Origin: an uncultured Lachnospiraceae bacterium
GTDB lineage: Bacteria > Bacillota > Clostridia > Lachnospirales > Lachnospiraceae
Length of the DNA stretch: 64,000 nt
NCBI GenBank assembly: GCA_902781455.1
Contig: CACZJF010000008.1
Span: forward strand, 1 to 64,000
Direction of reading: 5' to 3'
Below, piece after piece: positions 42,245 through 50,829 of the stretch. The translations under genes and the position numbers were made by a program. A model generated the notes under the pieces. That model was not told where the DNA came from. It ran no database searches and worked only from the letters and a program-made list of their open reading frames with translations. Each line of letters starts with the position of its first letter. The stretch's first letter is position 1.

Positions 42245-44011
42245 ATGGATTACAGGGATAGATATGATATCTGGATGAAACATGTCCCCATGGACGATCC
42301 GCTCCGTCCCCAGCTTGAGGCGATGGCGCAGGATGAGACAGACATGGCCGAGCGCTTTTCCCAGGACATGGTCTTTGGAACCGCCGGGCTCCGCGGCGTC
42401 ACGGGAGCGGGCACAAACTGCATGAATGTCTACACGGTGGGACGTGCCACCAGGGGAATTGTGAATTACATCAAGGCGGCCGGTCCGGAAGCGATGGACA
42501 AGGGCGTCATCATCGCGCATGATCCGCGGCATTACTCGAAGGAATTCTCCCGCCTTGCCGCCTGCATTCTCGCACGTGCCGGCATACGGGTGTACACATT
42601 TCCTGAGATGCGTGCCACACCGGAGCTTGCCTGCCTGATCCGGGTGAAGGGCACTGTGTCCGGCATCAACATCACCGCTTCCCACAACCCGCCGGAATAC
42701 AATGGCTACAAGGTTTACTGGGATGACGGCTGCCAGGTCAGCGCCGAGGTCGCGGACGGCATGATGCGCAGCATCGAGAAGCTGGATTATTTCACCGACT
42801 GTGATATCGATTATTCTGAATATGAAGACCTGATCGCGCAGGGAAAGATCACCCTGCTCGGGGAGAAGGAAGACCGCATCTACCTCGACATGGTCAAGTC
42901 GCTCGCCATCCATGAGGGCGATGAGCTGGATCTCTCGATCCCGATCGTCTACACCCCGCTCAACGGAGCCGGCTCAATTCCATTTGCCAGAATGATGGAA
43001 GAAAGAGGATTCAAGAACGTCCACATCGTGCCGGAGCAGAAGGATCCCGACCCGGACTTCACAACGGTGGGCTATCCGAACCCGGAGGATCCCAAGGCAT
43101 TCCGGCTCAGCGAGAAGCTGGGGCACGAGATCGGCGCGGACCTTCTGATGGCGACTGATCCGGATTCGGACCGCTTCGCGATCGAGCTGATGAGTGACGA
43201 CGGGCACTATGTCCCGCTGAACGGCAACCAGACCGGCTATCTTCTGGTCAACTATATCCTGGAGGGGCACCGCGATGCCGGGACGCTTCCGGCCAACGGC
43301 GCGATGGTCAAGTCCATCGTCACGTCCTCTCTGTCAGAAGAGATTGCCGCTTCCTTCGGCGTGAAGATGTTCGAGGCGCTGACCGGATTCAAGAATATCT
43401 GCGGGCGCATCCCGTTCCTGGAAGCGAATCATTATTCCTATCTGTTCGGCTATGAGGAATCCGTCGGCTACGCGGCCTGCCCTGAGATCCGGGACAAGGA
43501 CGGCATCAGTGCCGGCATGCTCGTCGCGGAAGCTGCAGCCTACTACAGAAAGCAGGGGAAGACACTGTTCCAGGTTCTTTCTGATCTGGGAAAGCGGTAC
43601 GGATACTATTCCGAGGCGGAGCCGAATCTTGTGCTGAAGGGAATTCCGGGCGCGCAGAGAATCAAGCGCATGATGGACAGTGTCCGGTCTGATCTTCCTG
43701 CCGACAGAGTGCTCCCGGCGATGTCTGCTGACTCAGCCGGCAAGGATCCCGCATTCTCCGCCTGGGATTCTGTCGCGGGCTATCGCGTGACAAAGGTCAT
43801 CGACTATAAGGACGGCTATGAAGACATTCCTGCCTCCAACGTGCTTCGGTTCTTCCTCGAGAATGGCTCCTGGTTCGCAGTGCGTCCGTCCGGAACCGAA
43901 CCGAAGATCAAGTTCTACTTCTACACGAAGCAGGATACCCCTGAAAAGGCCGAAGAGGTCAACGGGAAGATCCGCGACGCCGTGCTCGAAGCGATCAATG
44001 CAGTTGAATAA
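42245..44011 (+). CDS. pgcA: Alpha-phosphoglucomutase (PgcA/PGM2 type)
   Basis: A 588-residue cytoplasmic enzyme interconverting glucose-1- and glucose-6-phosphate. Start at ATG 42245, behind AGGAGG. Domain motifs in order: GTAGLRGV (N-terminal), catalytic phosphoserine in ITASHNPPEYNGYKV, Mg2+ loop ATDPDSDRFAI, sugar loop YEESVGYA, and the phosphate loop VRPSGTEPKIKFYF. The length of about 580 matches the PGM2-like Firmicute branch. It supplies UDP-glucose precursors for glycolipid and wall polymers. It is monocistronic between its promoter and a clear terminator. Confidence 0.95.
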   Translation: MDYRDRYDIWMKHVPMDDPLRPQLEAMAQDETDMAERFSQDMVFGTAGLRGVTGAGTNCMNVYTVGRATRGIVNYIKAAGPEAMDKGVIIAHDPRHYSKEFSRLAACILARAGIRVYTFPEMRATPELACLIRVKGTVSGINITASHNPPEYNGYKVYWDDGCQVSAEVADGMMRSIEKLDYFTDCDIDYSEYEDLIAQGKITLLGEKEDRIYLDMVKSLAIHEGDELDLSIPIVYTPLNGAGSIPFARMMEERGFKNVHIVPEQKDPDPDFTTVGYPNPEDPKAFRLSEKLGHEIGADLLMATDPDSDRFAIELMSDDGHYVPLNGNQTGYLLVNYILEGHRDAGTLPANGAMVKSIVTSSLSEEIAASFGVKMFEALTGFKNICGRIPFLEANHYSYLFGYEESVGYAACPEIRDKDGISAGMLVAEAAAYYRKQGKTLFQVLSDLGKRYGYYSEAEPNLVLKGIPGAQRIKRMMDSVRSDLPADRVLPAMSADSAGKDPAFSAWDSVAGYRVTKVIDYKDGYEDIPASNVLRFFLENGSWFAVRPSGTEPKIKFYFYTKQDTPEKAEEVNGKIRDAVLEAINAVE

Positions 44012-44029
44012 ATACCAGACAACAGACTT

Positions 44030-44063
44030 CGGCCGGACAACATCTGCTGCCCGGCCGCTTTTT
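44030..44063 (+). terminator. Terminator of phosphoglucomutase
   Basis: CGGCCGG (44030-44036) pairs with CCGGCCG (44051-44057), followed by CTTTTTCTC. Confidence 0.85.
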
Positions 44064-44106
44064 CTCTATTCGTCCCGTTCAGGATTTCTCTTCCACATTC
44101 GCTCTG

Positions 44107-46059
44107 TCATGACCGGTCCGAAACGTCCCTTTCAACCGGATCCATCGCCTCATTCCTTTTCACATATTCGATGAACGCGTCCGCCGGCACCGGCTTTGAG
44201 AAGTAATATCCCTGCAGATAGGTACAGCCCATCTCCGTCAGCTGCCTTGCCATTTCCTCCGTTTCCACACCTTCGGCCGTAACCGTCAGCCCGCGGCCGA
44301 GGAAAGCCTTTACCGTGTTCGGCAGGATCGTGTCAGGATCTTTAAAATGCGCCCACACCGTGTTCATATCGAGTTTGATTCCGCTGAACGGGTACGCCTT
44401 GATGCGGAACTGGTTCGCGTATCCGCTTCCGTAGTCGTCCAGGGCAAATATATATCCGTACTGTCCCAGAAGCTCCATCTGTCCCCTGAGCACCTCCGGG
44501 TCCACCATGCTCTCCTCCGTGATCTCCAGATGCAGCCTGACCGGATCCACACCGTACGTCTGAGGCACCTTCCGGAAGATTTCCGCCAGCTCATGATCCA
44601 TGCACTGGATCGGAGACAGGTTGATATTGATGAACTCCAGACCGGGAAGGTCCTTCCCGTGATCGCGCAAGAACCGGCAGGTCTTTTCCAGAACCTGCTT
44701 TCCGATCTGCATGATGCTGCCGGAACGTTCTGCCAGAGGGATGAACTCTCCCGGCTGGATGATGCCAAGCCCGGGATCCTGCATTCTGGACAAAGCCTCC
44801 GCGCCGACGATTCTTCCGGTGGAGGCCTCCACGATCGGCTGCAGATAAACCATCAGCGCGTCCTTCTGGATGGCGTCGCTGAGCGCCTTCTTCACGGTGA
44901 ACTCACGCAGGATCTTTTCAATCGTACGCTGGTCCACGACAAAGTCGCGGTCAATCTCTCCGTTTGCGCCCTTTTCCAGAATATTCCGGATTGCCTCCAG
45001 TTCCAGATCGACAGAATGAATCTGCAGATCCGGACTCATCTGTCCGTTCACAAAATGCAGGTACACACGCGCTTCTTCCGTGTTCCATGGCTCATTCAAC
45101 CTCCGGGCCGCCTTCGCAAGAAGCTCCGATACCGCCTGCTTCTGCACATGTTTCTCCTCAATCATCACGAGGAAGCACCCGGATCTTTCATAATAGACCG
45201 TACTCGAACGAAATGTCTCCCGGAGGAACTTCCCGATCTGGCTGAGCACCTTGTCCATCTGAAGACCGCCGTAGATCTGGCGCGTCTCCTTATAGTTGCA
45301 GTTCATGAATCCGATCAGATAGTACCGGATTCCAAAGTTCTGGTGTTCCCGCACCACCTGCTCGAACGCCTGGTAGTCAAAAAGCATCGTCCTGCTCTCA
45401 CGGTGCAGGTCGACGTTGTGGATCGTGAGATACAGGATCATGATGGCAAGCATGTAGAAGGTGTCCATCAGGAGGAAATGCGAGAACGCAAAGCGGAAGA
45501 ATCCGCCGGCGATCAGGACAGCATAGCTGACAAGAATCCCATAAAACGCAGTGTCATGGATTTCTGTCCAAAAATGAATCAGGACCTGCAGTCCCAGAAT
45601 CAGGAAGACAAACATCTGCACATAGAGGGCCGGGTACAGGGGACCGCTGTGATAGCCTTCCTGGTCGATGGTAAAGACCGCCCCGGTAAACAGGCTGCTC
45701 AGCATCACCAGCCAGAACACAGACACAAGGATCCAGCCTCCCATCTTATAGAACGCAGGCATCTTTTTCCTGGTGCCTACCAGCGAAATGGTATAGGCGT
45801 AGGTCGCATAGCTTCTCGTTACATAGAGAAGGAAATACACCATATTTACAGCTGTCAGAAGCCATACAGGGAAATCCTGATGATTCATGTCCATCCACGT
45901 GGAAATGATATCGGAGGCAAGTGTCAGCATCTCCAGCACTGCCAGCGTGACAAAGAACCGGTTCAGTACAATCGGAAGCCTGGGGGACAACGCATAATAA
46001 CCAAGCAGAATGCACAGCATTACCGCGGTCACAAGGCTGAAGCTCAGATTCCAGGTCAT
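44107..46059 (-). CDS. Membrane EAL-domain c-di-GMP phosphodiesterase
   Basis: A 650-residue protein. Start at ATG 46059 (MTWNLSFSLV), behind AAAGGGCC; the upstream extension lacks a ribosome site. Seven or eight membrane helices occupy residues 1-225. A degenerate GGDEF-like domain follows (LIGFMNCNYKETRQIYGGLQ), without a GGDEF signature. The EAL domain is complete: GAEALSRM, NLSPIQC, LEITEES, LDDYGSGYAN, GIKLDMN, AEGVETEE and LQGYYFSKP. It should hydrolyse c-di-GMP to pGpG. It resembles the GGDEF-EAL protein at 30320-32620 in layout but is not a close copy. Two hairpins separate it from the anti-sigma gene. Confidence 0.9.
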   Translation of the reverse strand: MTWNLSFSLVTAVMLCILLGYYALSPRLPIVLNRFFVTLAVLEMLTLASDIISTWMDMNHQDFPVWLLTAVNMVYFLLYVTRSYATYAYTISLVGTRKKMPAFYKMGGWILVSVFWLVMLSSLFTGAVFTIDQEGYHSGPLYPALYVQMFVFLILGLQVLIHFWTEIHDTAFYGILVSYAVLIAGGFFRFAFSHFLLMDTFYMLAIMILYLTIHNVDLHRESRTMLFDYQAFEQVVREHQNFGIRYYLIGFMNCNYKETRQIYGGLQMDKVLSQIGKFLRETFRSSTVYYERSGCFLVMIEEKHVQKQAVSELLAKAARRLNEPWNTEEARVYLHFVNGQMSPDLQIHSVDLELEAIRNILEKGANGEIDRDFVVDQRTIEKILREFTVKKALSDAIQKDALMVYLQPIVEASTGRIVGAEALSRMQDPGLGIIQPGEFIPLAERSGSIMQIGKQVLEKTCRFLRDHGKDLPGLEFININLSPIQCMDHELAEIFRKVPQTYGVDPVRLHLEITEESMVDPEVLRGQMELLGQYGYIFALDDYGSGYANQFRIKAYPFSGIKLDMNTVWAHFKDPDTILPNTVKAFLGRGLTVTAEGVETEEMARQLTEMGCTYLQGYYFSKPVPADAFIEYVKRNEAMDPVERDVSDRS

Positions 46060-46206
46060 ATAAAGGCCCTTTCTATTGCGATGTGATTCGTTTGCGCAGA
46101 TCTGTATTTCATTCTTATCATACCTTATCGCCGGTAAAATAACCATTCTCCTATGTCATGACATTTCACCGGTCAGCCAGTACTTTTTTAGACATCTTGA
46201 CGAAGT

Positions 46207-46243
46207 CGGGGTGCTCTGCCCTTGTATGCGGCAGAACACCCCG
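46207..46243 (-). promoter_or_regulatory. Second strong stem-loop ahead of the EAL gene
   Basis: On the minus strand CGGGGTGTTCTGCC pairs over 14 bp with GGCAGAGCACCCCG (one G-U). There is no U-tract. It follows the anti-sigma terminator and could be a backup or a leader structure of the EAL message. Confidence 0.45.
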
Positions 46244-46263
46244 GCCTGATATTTGTCTTCTGT

Positions 46264-46308
46264 AAAAAATACGCGGACAGGCCCGCTGCGCAGCTGCCGG
46301 CGGGCCTG
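46264..46308 (-). terminator. Terminator of the sigma/anti-sigma operon
   Basis: CAGGCCCGC / GCGGGCCTG, a 9-bp stem at 46308-46278, is followed on the minus strand after eight bases by ATTTTTTAC. Confidence 0.7.
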
Positions 46309-46312
46309 ATGC

Positions 46313-47374
46313 TTACATCATTTCCTCTGCCATGTGGAGGAAGTCCTCCGCTGAAAGCGCTGTATTGTCTGCGTAGATGGAATAGGAATAGTGTGCTCCG
46401 TCCTGGGCATCTTCCGTCCAGACAGCATATTCCCACTTGTCTTTCTGCGCTCCGACGACCGTGATCTTCAGATCGTCCGACGCAACCGTCTCACTCTCCG
46501 CAGTCTCATTTATCACGCCGCTGATATCGTCCTCCAGGTTCTTTCCCTTGCGGATTCTGTACAGCTCACGCTGGTTTTCGTCCAGAAAGATCACCTCGAT
46601 CATCTGTCCCTGCATGGCGCGGTAGAGCACCGTACCGCCGTCTTCTGCCACCTCCGGAAGGGTGATGGAAAACCCGGCTGCCTCTTCTGCTTCTTCCAGT
46701 GTCTTTGTATCGATAAATGGATTCGGCATGGTCAGAGCGGCGCCCGCGCCTGCTGCCTGGGCGCCCTTTGCCGTCATCGGCTGCTCCGGTGCCTGGGCTG
46801 CCTGCGCATCGTCCTGAACCTCCTGGGCCTCCTCCTGATATGCCTGCGCTTCTTCATCTGCAGCGGCCTGCACGGGTACTTCTGCAGCATCCGGCGCCTC
46901 CTCGTCCGCCGCTTGTGCTGCTTTCTCTTTTTCCTCGCCTGCCACCGCGGAGTTCATGGCGCCTCCTGCTGTGACAGCGTCCCTGTCTTTGCTCTGCTCT
47001 TCCGTCAGCCTCTCCTGAGCAGAAACAGGAGCCTTCGTATCCGTGCTCTCTGTGATGCTGCTCACGCTGACATAACGCCCGATGATAACCACCGTCAGGC
47101 ACGCCGCTGCTGTCAGAGCCCATGTGCTGTATCTGCGCAGTCGGCTTCTGCGGGGCTTCCTGCTGCCGGAAGTATCCTGCTCATGCGCTGCTGTATCCCG
47201 GCTGCCCGGATCTGTCTGCGCGGGCTCTGCGTTCGTGGACGTCTCATTCGGGCTGCCGGACAGCGCAGCAGCCTCTTCCGCCGTCATCGCCTCCATCAGA
47301 AAGCGGTCATCAATGTCTCCTATCGCGCGAAGCAGGTCCATCGCCTGCTCTCTTTTTTTACTCTCGCTGCTCAT
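46313..47374 (-). CDS. Membrane anti-sigma factor of the ECF pair
   Basis: A 353-residue single-pass protein whose gene overlaps that of the sigma factor by 4 bp, which is the basis for the call. Residues 1-80 are cytoplasmic (MDLLRAIGDIDDRFLMEA), without the HxxxCxxC zinc motif of ZAS-type anti-sigma factors. One membrane helix spans about 83-103. A long Ala/Glu/Gln-rich stalk (110-220) leads to an extracellular domain of about 130 residues (GFSITLPEVAEDGGTVLYRA, QMIEVIFLDENQ, KWEYAVWTEDAQDG), similar to the DUF4367-type sensory domains of Firmicute anti-sigma factors. Signal unknown. Confidence 0.75.
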   Translation of the reverse strand: MSSESKKREQAMDLLRAIGDIDDRFLMEAMTAEEAAALSGSPNETSTNAEPAQTDPGSRDTAAHEQDTSGSRKPRRSRLRRYSTWALTAAACLTVVIIGRYVSVSSITESTDTKAPVSAQERLTEEQSKDRDAVTAGGAMNSAVAGEEKEKAAQAADEEAPDAAEVPVQAAADEEAQAYQEEAQEVQDDAQAAQAPEQPMTAKGAQAAGAGAALTMPNPFIDTKTLEEAEEAAGFSITLPEVAEDGGTVLYRAMQGQMIEVIFLDENQRELYRIRKGKNLEDDISGVINETAESETVASDDLKITVVGAQKDKWEYAVWTEDAQDGAHYSYSIYADNTALSAEDFLHMAEEMM

Positions 47375-47922
47375 ATACTTACCCCTTCCTGTTCGAGGAG
47401 CGCGCGAAGCGCGTTCCGGCTGCGCAGAAGCGTCATCTTCACCAGACTCTCGCCAAGATCATACTGCTCAGCGATCTCCTTTACGCTGTCCCCGAACCAG
47501 TATCTGCGCAGGAACAGAAGCCTTGCGCGCTCAGACTGGCTTTCCAGGAACCGGTTCAGCAGATCCTTCATCTCCAGCGGCAATCCGTCGCCCGACATGG
47601 CAGGAAGGCACTCCTCCAGTTCTTCCAGCACCAGCGGGATCTGGGCACCGCCCCGTTTCTGGGCATGCTCCTTCTCATAGCGGTCCAGGGAAAGATTCCT
47701 TGCGATCCTGCCCAGGTAGGCGCTCAGGTGATCGGGTCTTTGCGGAGGCATGGAATCCCATGCCTTCAGATAGGTATCGTTCTCACACTCGAACGCATCC
47801 TCGGCGATCCTGAGAATCCGCATGCAGATCGAATAGATCAGCCTTCCGTACTTCGTCTTCGTCTGTGCGATTGCTTCCTGGGACCTCTCCCAGTAAAGCT
47901 CTATGATTCTGACGTCTTCCAT
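47371..47922 (-). CDS. ECF-type RNA polymerase sigma factor
   Basis: A 183-residue sigma-70 family factor. Start at ATG 47922 (MEDVRIIELY), behind AAGGAAACACT. Region 2 is visible in KYGRLIYSICMRILRIAEDAFECENDTYLKAWDSMPP and region 4 in LLFLRRYWFGDSVKEIAEQYDLGESLVKMTLLRSRNAL (helix-turn-helix). It most resembles the RpoE/SigW-type factors paired with DUF4367-like anti-sigma proteins. A promoter-like TGGTATGAT at 48009-48004 lies upstream. Its target promoters could not be deduced. Confidence 0.88.
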   Translation of the reverse strand: MEDVRIIELYWERSQEAIAQTKTKYGRLIYSICMRILRIAEDAFECENDTYLKAWDSMPPQRPDHLSAYLGRIARNLSLDRYEKEHAQKRGGAQIPLVLEELEECLPAMSGDGLPLEMKDLLNRFLESQSERARLLFLRRYWFGDSVKEIAEQYDLGESLVKMTLLRSRNALRALLEQEGVSI

Positions 47923-48439
47923 AGTGTTTCCTTCTGTTCTGTAGGACGGGGTTTCCGGCAGCCAGGTCACAGCGGCCGGGATAAAAATGTATTTTTCTTT
48001 GATATCATACCACACGAAGCTCCACAAAATGTGTATCCTGCCGCAGAAAAACCGCAAAACCTCTCCGCTGATTCTTCCGGCATCTGTGCAGATCCCTGAA
48101 AAATGACCATTTCTCCGGTTTTGGATTGCGGCGGTTCCAGAAGCATGTTATAAAGCTCCTGCCGGGGCAGTCCCGGCCACGTACTGATGCAAGTCTGTAT
48201 CGCCGGATCTGTAGCTGACTGTCTGCTTAGGGTCTGTCTTATTTCTGTTCTTTTTTCCGGCCTGTTCCGGCCATGGTTTTCTTTTTCCTTGTATTCCCGA
48301 CGCTCCGGCAGAATGTTTCACCTTACGTTGATGTGTTTTACCGGGCAGCAGGATCTGAGGGAAGCGCATCCATTAGAAGGATTCCCGTGTTCTCTGCCGG
48401 AGTGTTCCGGAAAATCTGTACAGAAAGGAGGTACTGTCC
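47923..48439. promoter_or_regulatory. Divergent promoter region between ECF sigma and Flp pilin genes
   Basis: For the minus side, TTGTGG and an extended TGGTATGAT (-10 at 48009-48004) lie about 85 bp from the sigma gene. For the plus side, TTGCGG (48126-48131), 17 bp, then extended TGTTATAAA (-10 at 48149-48154) is the best candidate; this leaves a leader of about 280 nt to the pilin. No gene was found in the leader. Confidence 0.5.
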
Positions 48440-48664
48440 ATGTGGAAACTGTTGAAACGATTGAAAGACGCCGTTTCCTCCGCGGTCCGTGAGGCCGCGT
48501 CCGATGTCCGCGAAGTTGTCGCGGATGAGGACGGCGTCGGTGTCGTCGAGATCATTCTGATTCTCGTCGTACTCATTTCTCTGGTTGTCATCTTCAAGAA
48601 ACAGGTGACAAACATCGTCAAGGACATTCTGTCCAAGGCAGCAAGTGATGCCAAGGGCGTCTGA
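48440..48664 (+). CDS. flp: Flp1-type type IVb (Tad) pilin
   Basis: A 74-residue pilin precursor. The conserved motif DEDGVGVVEIILILVVLISL carries the Glu five residues after the likely cleavage site Gly-Val and the hydrophobic helix that packs in the fibre. The leader is long (about 33 residues, basic), as usual in Firmicute Flp1 proteins. AAAGGAGGTACTGTCC is a strong ribosome site. It opens the plus-strand Tad-like cluster, and a prepilin peptidase is encoded 1.3 kb downstream. Confidence 0.9.
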   Translation: MWKLLKRLKDAVSSAVREAASDVREVVADEDGVGVVEIILILVVLISLVVIFKKQVTNIVKDILSKAASDAKGV

Positions 48665-48665
48665 C

Positions 48666-48683
48666 GGCATCCATACGGATGCC
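48666..48683 (+). promoter_or_regulatory. Stem-loop directly behind the Flp pilin gene
   Basis: GGCATCC / GGATGCC with a 4-nt loop begins two bases after the stop. There is no U-tract; it probably protects the abundant pilin message or damps read-through. Confidence 0.5.
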
Positions 48684-48889
48684 TCAGACGGAATAATACC
48701 GTTGGCATGCCTGTGATTCCAGACATCAGAAGAAAGGCTGCGGTCCGCAGGCCTGATCCGGTCTGCGCGCACCGCGGCCGCGGCGGGAAATCGGCGGGAA
48801 ATCCGTCATGCAGGGCGCTCCTGCCGCGGTGTCACGCTGCGTTTGAGTCTGCTTAGCGCCAACCTGTGCGGAAAGTGAGGTGAAAAAGG

Positions 48890-49921
48890 ATGTTCTTCCA
48901 ACGCACGTCAAGTCAACTGAATCCACAAAAAGCCATATATGCAATCCCGGCATCTGTTCAGAGTCTCTCCAGTCGAAAGGATAAGGCCCCCGCCTTTCCA
49001 TCGTCCATAAGATGCCGTTTTTCTCCAATTATCCATAGAATAACCCAAGTATCAGCAACCATTGCTCATTTATCTCATAGAAAGGAAAGCGTACTCTCTC
49101 CGATTCAGAAGCGTGACAGAGGAAGGACATCCTTTTTCGGTTCATTTTCCCCGGCGTCCCTCACGGTAGAAGCGGCGCTGGAACTGCCGGTCTTCTTTGT
49201 GCTCGCTGCCATCGTGCTGCAGTACGCGTGTGTGATGCGCGCCGCGGCCCAGTACTCCGGCTCACTGACGACCACGGCGCAGGAGATGGCGATTGCGGCG
49301 TACAAAGAGGAATACGGGGACGCCAACCATATCATCCGGGCAGCCCTCTCGGATGCCTGGGCCACTTCCCGGGTCATCAGCACGGCCGCCGACAAGGATG
49401 CTGTCCGCAACGCAAGCTTCCTGAATTCCTCTTATCTCAAGGACAATGATCTCATCCGGCTGGTGCTTTCCTATCAGCCGAAGCCGAAGTATTCCCTGAT
49501 CAACCTCCCCTTTACCTTCTTCGTACAGAAAGCGGTTGTCCGCGGCTGGGTCGGAAAGAAGGGACATTCCGGGAAGCATCAGGACAGCAAAGAGGAAGAT
49601 CAGGATCACCATACCGTGTATGTCACGGAACACGGGAGCGTCTACCACACGAATCCGGACTGCTCCCATCTGAAGGTGACGATCATCCCTGTGACAGAAA
49701 AACAGCTGAAGAACGCGCGCAACACCAGCGGCGCGAAGTACAAAAAGTGTCCTTACTGCGGCAGTCATCCCGGCGGCCAGTATTACGTGGACCCTTACGG
49801 TAACTGCTGGCACACCAGCGTGAACTGTCCCAGCCTGAAAAGGACCGTGCATGAAGTCGACAAGGATGACTGCGGCCATATGCACGAGTGCAAGGACTGC
49901 CGCAAGGCAAGAGGAGGCTGA
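48890..49921 (+). CDS. TadE-like pseudopilin with C-terminal cysteine-rich domain
   Basis: A 343-residue protein. The pseudopilin motif ASLTVEAALELPVFFVLAAI lies near residues 88-107, preceded by an unusually long basic N-terminus of 87 residues; the ATG at 48890 has a good AAGTGAGGTG site and no internal start is better. The extracellular part ends in two Cys/His clusters: VYHTNPDCSHL...KKCPYCGSH and CWHTSVNCPSL...CGHMHECKDC. These resemble small zinc-binding or disulphide-rich modules. TadE proteins are minor pilus parts that act at assembly. It is coupled to the prepilin peptidase (TGATG). Confidence 0.85.
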   Translation: MFFQRTSSQLNPQKAIYAIPASVQSLSSRKDKAPAFPSSIRCRFSPIIHRITQVSATIAHLSHRKESVLSPIQKRDRGRTSFFGSFSPASLTVEAALELPVFFVLAAIVLQYACVMRAAAQYSGSLTTTAQEMAIAAYKEEYGDANHIIRAALSDAWATSRVISTAADKDAVRNASFLNSSYLKDNDLIRLVLSYQPKPKYSLINLPFTFFVQKAVVRGWVGKKGHSGKHQDSKEEDQDHHTVYVTEHGSVYHTNPDCSHLKVTIIPVTEKQLKNARNTSGAKYKKCPYCGSHPGGQYYVDPYGNCWHTSVNCPSLKRTVHEVDKDDCGHMHECKDCRKARGG

Positions 49922-50361
49922 TGAATCCGATGAACATATCCCTGCTGCTGACCTGTATCTTCCTGAGCGTACTGTCTGTGAGCGATGTGAAGACGAAGAC
50001 CGTCCCCGCCTGGGCATCCCCCGCCTTCCTGCTTCTGTCCGGTGTTCTGCACCTGTTTCTGAAGGATCTGTCTGCCGCGGCGTTTTTTGCAGGGCTCCTT
50101 CCTGGCGTGGTACTTTTGGTTCTCTCGCTTGTGTTCAGGGCATCTGTCGGGTGTGGAGACGGTTTCGCGGCGATGGCCTGCGGCGCGGCGCTCGGGCCGG
50201 AACGGATCATGGCAGCCCTGGCGGCTGCATTTGTCTTCTGCGCGGTATTCTGTGTGATTCTTCTGCTCCTGAAAAGAATCCATCGCAGCGACAGTCTTCC
50301 GTTTCTTCCTTTTCTGGCATCCTCACACATCATTATGCTGATCGCGGAGGTGATCCTTTGA
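49921..50361 (+). CDS. Prepilin peptidase (TadV/CpaA, A24 family)
   Basis: A 146-residue membrane aspartyl protease that trims Flp and TadE-like leaders. The two catalytic Asp residues lie in LSVSDVKTKTVP and VGCGDGFAAM. Four to five membrane helices, as in the short TadV/CpaA type without the methylase domain. GAGGAGG precedes the ATG that overlaps the stop of the TadE-like gene. An alternative start nine bases on is possible. The stop overlaps the next TTG start by 4 bp. Confidence 0.9.
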   Translation: MNPMNISLLLTCIFLSVLSVSDVKTKTVPAWASPAFLLLSGVLHLFLKDLSAAAFFAGLLPGVVLLVLSLVFRASVGCGDGFAAMACGAALGPERIMAALAAAFVFCAVFCVILLLLKRIHRSDSLPFLPFLASSHIIMLIAEVIL

Positions 50362-50828
50362 AGTACATCTGTCCGGGCCAAAAGCCGTCTCTTCGTGCCA
50401 GCTTTACAGTAGAAGCTGCGCTTCTGATGACCGTGACCCTTCCTGTCCTTCTTGCCATCCTCTACTACGGTTTCTTTCTGCATGATAAAGGTGTCCTGAA
50501 CGGCGCCGCGCAGCAGGTTGCCGCGCAGGCTGACCTGAACAGCTGGAAAAGCAGCGGAAACAGCAGGCTGTCAAAGATGGCAGGGAAACTGGGAAAGCAG
50601 ACCGGGCCGTCCGGAAAGGCTTCCTCTGCCGTCAGCGTAAAGAAGGATCAGGTGTCTGCCTCCTACAGCGCGGCGATGTCTCTTCCGGGTCTGCTTGCTT
50701 CCCTGTTCGGGAAGAGCCGCCTGGATACGGGCGCGGCAGCGAAGCGTCCCCTTCTGTACCCGGCGGATGTGATCCGGAAGATCCGGGGACTGGAATATGT
50801 CAGCGCGATGTTAAAGGGCGGAAAGTAA
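50358..50828 (+). CDS. Second TadE-like pseudopilin
   Basis: A 156-residue protein starting at TTG 50358, seven bases after GGAGG and overlapping the prepilin peptidase stop by 4 bp. The motif ASFTVEAALLMTVTLPVLLAI (near residues 15-35) is the pseudopilin leader and helix. The rest is hydrophilic and Ser/Lys-rich without cysteines. It is followed after 1 bp by the FHA gene. The assignment rests on motif and context. Confidence 0.8.
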   Translation: MKYICPGQKPSLRASFTVEAALLMTVTLPVLLAILYYGFFLHDKGVLNGAAQQVAAQADLNSWKSSGNSRLSKMAGKLGKQTGPSGKASSAVSVKKDQVSASYSAAMSLPGLLASLFGKSRLDTGAAAKRPLLYPADVIRKIRGLEYVSAMLKGGK

Positions 50829-50829
50829 T

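Noticed and set aside
49851..50357. N-terminal extension of the second TadE-like gene across the prepilin peptidase
   Set aside because: The open frame continues upstream, but GGAGG and the TTG at 50358 with a 4-bp overlap give a coupled start, and the upstream part overlaps two supported genes.
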